Shown: positions 5,636-10,133 of the stretch, piece after piece
Position numbering within the stretch: the stretch's first letter is position 1
Layout: every line of letters starts with the position of its first letter
Assembly (NCBI GenBank): GCA_002395905.1
Contig: DGVK01000013.1
Location: forward strand, 1-10,133
Length of the DNA: 10,133 nt
Origin: Verrucomicrobia bacterium UBA4286
Lineage (GTDB): Bacteria > Verrucomicrobiota > Kiritimatiellia > RFP12 > UBA1067
Reading direction: 5' to 3'
Translations under genes and position numbers: made by a program
The notes under the pieces: model-generated
The model's database searches: none
What the model saw: only the letters and a program-made list of their open reading frames with translations
Told to the model about the DNA's origin: nothing

Positions 5636-7922
5636 CGAGTCGAAGGTGAGAGATGCGGGGGCGAAGCTCCCGTCCTTTGCGGGAAACCGCGGTACGTTTG
5701 CGAGGCGCGAATTTCTGAAGCTCGCCGTCGCTGGCGTGACGATGACCGCTTTCGATTGGCGCCTTTGGGCGGTTGACGAGGGGTTGCCGCCGTATTACGG
5801 CGACTATCTCGCCAAAATCGCCGCTCGGCTCGATGAACTTTCCAAGACTTGCGACGATGCTTTCTTCTTCATCACCGATTTGCACATACCGTCGAACCGC
5901 TGCGTTTCAGGCCGCATACTTGCGAAGCTGGTCGCAGAGACGCGCGTCAAGAAAGTCCTGTGTGGCGGCGACATGCCGGAAGCGTTCGGCGGCAAGCCTT
6001 CCATCGACAGGACGATCACGGCTTATCGCGAGCAATGGGTAAGGGCGGTAGAGGGCGGCGGCGGCGAATTCTATCCTGCGAAAGGCAACCACGATTTCAC
6101 CATTCGAGACAGTCCAAGAGCGACTTTCGGCCATACATGTTCCGGCAAAGAAGCGCATGATATCCTGATGGACACCGCCGCAGTCAAGGCCAATGCGGTC
6201 ACGAATCCTGATGACCCAGAGGCGTGTTACTATTATTTCGATGCCCCAGGGAAGGGCATAAGGTACATAGTCGCAGATACGACGGACAGCATTAGGGCGG
6301 ATCGCACGTACTGGGCGGTGAAATACGGAATGGGCGAACGCCAGCTGACATGGCTTGCCGAGAATGCGCTCATGACGCTTCCGGCGGGTTGGGTCGCGCT
6401 CGTGATGCACCATATACCAGTGACGGAAATCGTCAGCGGCGAGAAAGACGTCCCCAGGATATTCGAGCCGTGGCGAAAACTTCTGGAAGCGTATCAGTCG
6501 CGTGGCATTGCGGCTGTCGGAGGGAATAAGTTCGATTTTGCCTGTGCGCAAGGACGGATTCTTTGCAGTTTGACAGGACATGAACACGCAGAGCGGCAGA
6601 CTTTCCAGAATGGGGTGTGGCATATAACCGAGCCTTGCGACGCAGCCTACAGCGACTATATCGTCGGCTCCGCTCCGTGGTGCGCAGATTTACCCAAGAA
6701 GGAGAAAGGAACCGTTTTCGAACAGACTTTCGATGCCATCCATATCGACCGCAAGAACAACATGTTGCATTTTACGCGCATCGGCGGCGGCTCCGACAGG
6801 ATCGTCCGTCTTGCAGCGCAAACGCTTGATGCGGGTGCGACGTTGTCGCTCGCGTCTGCAGGCGACACCTACTCGTGGGGATGCTATGACGCGGATAGGG
6901 CGGCCAAGATGCCCAATCCCGCAAACAAGTACCAGTCATTCTTCAAGTATTTCAACGATGTCGCGGAGATTTCGCAAGAGGGGATTCTGCGCGGCAAGAG
7001 ACGTGGCGAGGCGGTCGCTATCGCAACGTCCATGTATGGGCGCAAAACGATTTTGCCTGTCGCCGTGCGCGAACCGGGGATGAGGAAATTCCGTGTCGGG
7101 ACGTACAACATACGTTTTACGACAGGGGATGTCGGCACTGAAAACGCATGGGAAGAGAGACGCGCCGACATGATCGCGCTCATCCGCAAACTTGACATGG
7201 ATGTCTTCGGACTTCAGGAAATGCGACCTGAGCAAGAGGAGTTCCTGCGCAAGGAATTGCCGGATTACGGTTACGTGGGCGATTATCGCGGCGCAAACCG
7301 TCGCGGCGACGAGGCTTCTCCCGTCTTCTACCGCAAGAACAGGTTCGATATGGAGAAAAGCGGCACCTTCTGGCTTTCGGAGTCGCCTGACGTCCCTGGC
7401 GTCGTCGGATGGGGGGCGATGTGTCCGCGCGTATGTTCGTATGCCATCTTGCGGGAAAAGGAGAGCGGCAAACGCCTTGCTTTCGCCAATACGCATACCG
7501 ATCATTACAGCGCATTGGCGCGCGAGAAGGGGATGCTGCTTATCATTGAGCGCATGAAAGAGTTTGGCGAGGGTGCGCCTATCGTCTTTACGGGCGACCA
7601 CAATTGCCGCGAAACCGAAGTGCCCGCACAGGCGGTCGCGAAGATGCTCCGAAATGCGCTTTATGAATCTGAAACGCCCCCAACCGGCCCGTGGCGCACT
7701 TTCAACGGGTGGAAATGGCTCGATTCTGAAATCGCGACGCTTGACGCGCTAAGGGAATCGCCCGAGGAAAGAAACGCACCAGAACGAGCATGCAGGATAG
7801 ATTACATATATGTCTCGCCGGGCGTACATGTCTTGGACTATGCGACTGTTGCCGACGTCCGCAGGGGTTTGCATCTCTACCCAAGCGATCATTTCCCGAT
7901 AGTCTCTACCATAGAGATATAG
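5625..7922 (+). CDS. Tat-exported fusion: calcineurin-like phosphoesterase + Ig-like segment + endonuclease/exonuclease/phosphatase domain
   Basis: 765 aa. A Tat signal is visible: ARREFLK with Arg27-Arg28, then a hydrophobic stretch LAVAGVTMTA. Residues about 78-375 form a calcineurin-like metallophosphoesterase with the metal ligands Asp85-x-His87 (TDLH), Asp116 (GGDMPE), Asn155-His156-Asp157 (GNHD), His262/His263 and His319-x-His321 (GHEH). Residues about 395-482 resemble a bacterial Ig-like (BIG2) domain. Residues about 488-765 form an EEP domain: Asn495 (TYNIR), Glu532 (LQE), His624 to His627 (THTDH), Asp658 and Asn660 (GDHN), Asp726 (IDYIY) and Asp755-His756 (SDHFP). GTFWLSESP matches the EEP subgroup of putative secreted phosphohydrolases. 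Both catalytic sites look intact. The start is set by GAGGGGG (5611-5617), 7 nt before the ATG, and overlaps the GH5 gene by 11 nt. The substrate is unknown; phosphorylated glycan, phosphodiester polymer or extracellular nucleic acid are all possible. Confidence 0.88.
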   Translation: MKNDESKVRDAGAKLPSFAGNRGTFARREFLKLAVAGVTMTAFDWRLWAVDEGLPPYYGDYLAKIAARLDELSKTCDDAFFFITDLHIPSNRCVSGRILAKLVAETRVKKVLCGGDMPEAFGGKPSIDRTITAYREQWVRAVEGGGGEFYPAKGNHDFTIRDSPRATFGHTCSGKEAHDILMDTAAVKANAVTNPDDPEACYYYFDAPGKGIRYIVADTTDSIRADRTYWAVKYGMGERQLTWLAENALMTLPAGWVALVMHHIPVTEIVSGEKDVPRIFEPWRKLLEAYQSRGIAAVGGNKFDFACAQGRILCSLTGHEHAERQTFQNGVWHITEPCDAAYSDYIVGSAPWCADLPKKEKGTVFEQTFDAIHIDRKNNMLHFTRIGGGSDRIVRLAAQTLDAGATLSLASAGDTYSWGCYDADRAAKMPNPANKYQSFFKYFNDVAEISQEGILRGKRRGEAVAIATSMYGRKTILPVAVREPGMRKFRVGTYNIRFTTGDVGTENAWEERRADMIALIRKLDMDVFGLQEMRPEQEEFLRKELPDYGYVGDYRGANRRGDEASPVFYRKNRFDMEKSGTFWLSESPDVPGVVGWGAMCPRVCSYAILREKESGKRLAFANTHTDHYSALAREKGMLLIIERMKEFGEGAPIVFTGDHNCRETEVPAQAVAKMLRNALYESETPPTGPWRTFNGWKWLDSEIATLDALRESPEERNAPERACRIDYIYVSPGVHVLDYATVADVRRGLHLYPSDHFPIVSTIEI

Positions 7923-7947
7923 GCCATTTGTCGCCCCATCAAGAAAT

Positions 7948-7964
7948 AACTAGTGCCTGTCCCC
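7948..7964 (+). repeat. 17-bp dispersed repeat, copy 2
   Basis: AACTAGTGCCTGTCCCC, identical and in the same orientation as 93-109, 25 nt after the end of the phosphoesterase gene and about 27 nt before the -35 of the next transcription unit. The flanks outside the 17 bp are not shared, apart from A-richness on the left. Together with copy 1 it brackets the regulator and the three-gene operon. Confidence 0.75.
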
Positions 7965-7990
7965 GCGTTCTCTCGTCAGGCCTTGGGGGG

Positions 7991-8019
7991 TTGTGCATAC
8001 GGGGCATTTATGCTATAAT
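7991..8019 (+). promoter_or_regulatory. Strong sigma70-type promoter with extended -10
   Basis: TTGTGC (7991-7996), a 17-nt spacer ending in TGC, then a perfect TATAAT (8014-8019). Transcription would start about 8025-8027, at or next to the ATG (8027-8029) of the membrane-protein gene. No Shine-Dalgarno sequence fits between the -10 and that ATG, so the mRNA is predicted to be leaderless or nearly so. The only other in-frame ATG here (8018) lies within the -10 box and cannot be used from this promoter. Confidence 0.7.
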
Positions 8020-8026
8020 GCATTCC

Positions 8027-8848
8027 ATGTTAACTTTGCTTATTGCGATCGCCGCCGGTTGCGGCGGTTATTGTGCCGCATTTTATGCGGGAGACTGGGG
8101 CGTGGGCTGGAGCGTCACCGCCGGTGTCGTGGCGTTCGGCGTCACGCAGGGAGTCATCGGATTCCTCGTTCAGAAGCGCATAAAAGCCGATATGGAGCGC
8201 GTCCAGGGAATACTTCTCGAGGGCCAGAAGCGTCTGCAGACGAAGATGCAGCGCTGGCAGTTCCGTCCGCCGGGGTCGCAGAAGGACGCCCAGCGCGAGA
8301 TAGAGAACGATTCGCGCATTTTCGTGCGCGAGGCGCTCGCGGCGACGGAGTGTCTTTCGAAGTATCGCTGGATGGTGCCGATGATCGGGCGCCAGAAGGC
8401 GACCGCCCAGCTCCAGCTCAACTGGATGATAAAGGATTTCAAGGCCGTGGATGAGCTTCTGCCGAAGGCGCTCTTCATCGACCCGACGACGTCCGCCATA
8501 AAGATCGCGCGCATGTATATGAAGGACGCGAGCGTGGAGGAGATGGAAAAAGTCTACCGCAAGAGCGTCCGCCGGCTCAAGTACAACCAGAACGTGCTTC
8601 TCGCCGCCGAGTGGAGCTGGATTCTCCTCAAGCGCAACGGCGCCCGCGACGAGGGCGACAGCGCTTTCAGGGCGCTCACCGAGGCGCTCAAGTCGAGCGA
8701 CAACGAGGTCTTGAAGCGCAATCACGAGCTTTTGATGAACAAGCGTCTCGCCCACTTCTCCAACAGCGGACTGGGCGACCAGTGGTTCGCGCTCCTTCTA
8801 GAGGAGCCGAGAATGCGCATGCAGCGTCAGCACGTGCAGAGGATGTAA
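8027..8848 (+). CDS. Membrane-anchored protein of unknown function with TPR-like helical domain
   Basis: 273 aa; I do not recognise the family. Two hydrophobic segments (about 2-20 and 27-48) form a hairpin with short Gly-rich loops, followed by a basic, charged stretch (49-95, likely amphipathic or coiled) and an all-helical soluble part (about 96-260) with TPR-like spacing, for example FKAVDELLPKALFIDP and SAFRALTEALKSSDNEVLKRN. The soluble part is probably cytoplasmic. The start at 8027 is chosen because it directly follows a perfect -10 and keeps the first TM helix; the frame stays open upstream to 7790, but that would overlap the previous gene. It begins a new unit, with the kinase/nucleotidyltransferase gene only 34 nt downstream, so the two are probably co-transcribed. 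A scaffold role is a guess. Confidence 0.75.
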   Translation: MLTLLIAIAAGCGGYCAAFYAGDWGVGWSVTAGVVAFGVTQGVIGFLVQKRIKADMERVQGILLEGQKRLQTKMQRWQFRPPGSQKDAQREIENDSRIFVREALAATECLSKYRWMVPMIGRQKATAQLQLNWMIKDFKAVDELLPKALFIDPTTSAIKIARMYMKDASVEEMEKVYRKSVRRLKYNQNVLLAAEWSWILLKRNGARDEGDSAFRALTEALKSSDNEVLKRNHELLMNKRLAHFSNSGLGDQWFALLLEEPRMRMQRQHVQRM

Positions 8849-8882
8849 AGAGTTGCGAACGGTCAAGGAGGCTTCAAAGCGA

Positions 8883-10133
8883 ATGTCGACGGCGAAAAAG
8901 GCGGTGGTTCTGGCGGCGGGTCTAGGCACGAGGCTCAGGCCGCTCACATGCGCCGCGCCGAAACCGCTTCTGCCGGTGTGGGGAGTGCCGATGCTCGAGC
9001 GCATCGTCGCCACGCTGCGCGGATGGGGTGTCGATGACATTGCCGTCAACTGCCACTATCTGCACGGACAGGTCGAGGCGTGGTGCGCGGCGAACGGCTG
9101 CAGGGCGGTTTTCGAACCGGAGATTCTCGGGACGGGCGGCGTTCTCAATCCGCTGCGCGAATGGATCGGCGGCGAACCGTTCTATCTCGTCAACGGCGAC
9201 ATAATCCTCGAAGGCGTCGACGCGAATCCGTTCGAGACGCCGCCGCGCGGACGCGAACCGCTCGTCGGGCGGTGTCTCGCGACAGAGGCCGCGGGGCCGC
9301 GCACGATAGAGGCCGATCCGGAAGGCTATGTGACATGCTGGAGCAGCCCCGACCCGGGCGCGCCCGGGACTTTCACCTACTGCGGCGCCGCGCTGCTTGA
9401 ACCCGCGATTCTGGACTATGTCGAGCCGACCGGCTTCTCGACGATAATACAGGCGTACGAGCGAGCGATGATGGACGGCAGATTCGTGCAGGCGGTCGTC
9501 CCGGAGGATCTGCTGTGGGCGGATGCGGGAACGGTCCAGAGCTATGTCGATGTGAACTCGTCCGGCGATGACAACGCGCTCGGCGATCTGCCCCAGATGA
9601 AGGCCGCGTTCCCCGGCGGCGCGGCAGAGGGCTCGAAGGTGAAGTTCCTCGGCGCACGCGGGAGCGACAGATGCTTCTTCGAGCGCGACGGTCGGGTGGT
9701 TGTAGTCTACGACGATTCAAAGCGCGGCGAGAACGCCCGCTACGCCGGCCACGCGCGCTGGCTCAAGGAACGCGGCGTGAGAGTGCCCGAAGTGTTCGCA
9801 GACCTGCCGGACATAAAGACGCTTGTCATGGAGCACGCCGGCGAGGAGCGCAAGATGTCGCTTGAAGACTACGTAAAGGTTGTCGAGCGTCTCGCCGCGT
9901 TCAACGCGCTCGACGCGTCGGGTCTTTCTCTGGAGCCGCCGTTCGACGGGGCGCTGTGGAAATGGGAGCGCGACCTCTTCAAGGAGCACTGCCTCGGCGC
10001 GCGGTTCCTTATGGAATGTCCGCCCGAGGTCGAAAGGGAGCTGCGCGGCGTCGCCGAAGTTCTGGAGCACGAACCGAAGGCGCTCGTGCACAGGGACTTC
10101 CAGTCGACGAACGTCCTGTGGAAGGACGGCGAG
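8883..10133 (+). CDS. MurU-like nucleotidyltransferase fused to AmgK-like sugar kinase (3' end outside window)
   Basis: 417 codons are visible, open to the window end. Residues about 5-225 are a sugar-1-phosphate nucleotidyltransferase: AAGLGTRLRPLT (11-22) with Lys27 in APKPLLPV, LGTGGVL (82-88), NGD (104-106, metal-binding Asp) and WADAGTVQSY (212-221). Residues about 250-417 resemble an aminoglycoside-phosphotransferase-type kinase close to AmgK: GARGSDRCFF, RGVRVPEVFADL, FDGALWKWERDLF, and the catalytic LVHRDFQSTN (401-410, Asp405 and Asn410). In Pseudomonas, AmgK phosphorylates MurNAc/GlcNAc at C1 and MurU makes UDP-MurNAc, bypassing de novo synthesis and MurA; here both steps would be on one chain. 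Choline kinase/cytidylyltransferase (LicA/LicC-like) or another sugar-nucleotide pathway is the main alternative. AAGGAGG (8865-8871), 11 nt before the ATG, sets the start. Confidence 0.8.
   Translation, partial: MSTAKKAVVLAAGLGTRLRPLTCAAPKPLLPVWGVPMLERIVATLRGWGVDDIAVNCHYLHGQVEAWCAANGCRAVFEPEILGTGGVLNPLREWIGGEPFYLVNGDIILEGVDANPFETPPRGREPLVGRCLATEAAGPRTIEADPEGYVTCWSSPDPGAPGTFTYCGAALLEPAILDYVEPTGFSTIIQAYERAMMDGRFVQAVVPEDLLWADAGTVQSYVDVNSSGDDNALGDLPQMKAAFPGGAAEGSKVKFLGARGSDRCFFERDGRVVVVYDDSKRGENARYAGHARWLKERGVRVPEVFADLPDIKTLVMEHAGEERKMSLEDYVKVVERLAAFNALDASGLSLEPPFDGALWKWERDLFKEHCLGARFLMECPPEVERELRGVAEVLEHEPKALVHRDFQSTNVLWKDGE

Noticed and set aside
7965..7990. Possible terminator between the operon and the next promoter
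   Set aside because: Only loose C-run/G-run pairing (about 7961-7964 with 7985-7990) and no U-tract; too weak to call.
7790..8026. Upstream extension of the two-TM protein frame
   Set aside because: It overlaps the end of the EEP domain, runs through the 17-bp repeat and the promoter, and gives a non-conserved-looking Cys/Arg-rich leader.
1..10133. CRISPR array, tRNA or rRNA genes, transposase or integrase genes
   Set aside because: No regularly spaced short repeats, cloverleaf-like stems with a typical acceptor/TpsiC arm, or recombinase motifs were found on reading through the sequence; nearly all of it is accounted for by the six genes.

Overview
The window looks like a piece of a chromosome from a moderately GC-rich bacterium of the Planctomycetota-Verrucomicrobiota-Chlamydiota group. 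Its gene repertoire recalls gut or anaerobic Kiritimatiellae or Lentisphaerae lineages: serial LamG-like modules of the YVESTG...DTGV type, a XylR-style sugar regulator, a secreted GH5 enzyme and a Tat-exported phosphoesterase. This placement is inferred from gene content; no marker gene is present. No tRNA, rRNA, CRISPR array, transposase or integrase was recognised.

Region 1 (1-174) is intergenic. It holds a nested inverted repeat (18-63) and one copy of a 17-bp repeat (93-109). Region 2 (175-1356, minus strand) encodes a regulator with an N-terminal periplasmic-binding-type sugar sensor and a C-terminal AraC-type DNA-binding domain. It is divergent from region 3 across a 143-bp gap that must hold both promoters. 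Region 3 (1500-7922, plus strand) is a tight three-gene operon: a secreted protein of four LamG-like modules; a secreted GH5 glycoside hydrolase whose start overlaps the preceding stop by ATGA; and a Tat-signal protein that fuses a calcineurin-like phosphoesterase, a bacterial Ig-like (BIG2-like) segment and an endonuclease/exonuclease/phosphatase domain, overlapping the GH5 gene by 11 nt.

A second identical copy of the 17-bp repeat (7948-7964) lies just after the operon, in the same orientation as the first. The regulator plus operon therefore sit between 17-bp direct repeats about 7.86 kb apart.

Region 4 (8027 to the window end, plus strand) appears to be a separate transcription unit. It starts from the best promoter in the window (7991-8019, extended -10), which would give a leaderless or nearly leaderless mRNA. 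It encodes an unrecognised two-TM protein with a helical, TPR-like soluble part. The second gene, cut by the window end, fuses a MurU-like sugar-1-phosphate nucleotidyltransferase to an AmgK-like sugar kinase, a pairing that suggests salvage of amino sugars such as MurNAc or GlcNAc.

My overall reading is a small, inducible, secreted glycan-processing locus (sensor, binding protein, endo-hydrolase, dual phosphoesterase) that may remove phosphate groups as well as cut the chain. It sits beside a housekeeping-like sugar-nucleotide salvage operon. The substrate cannot be told from sequence alone.
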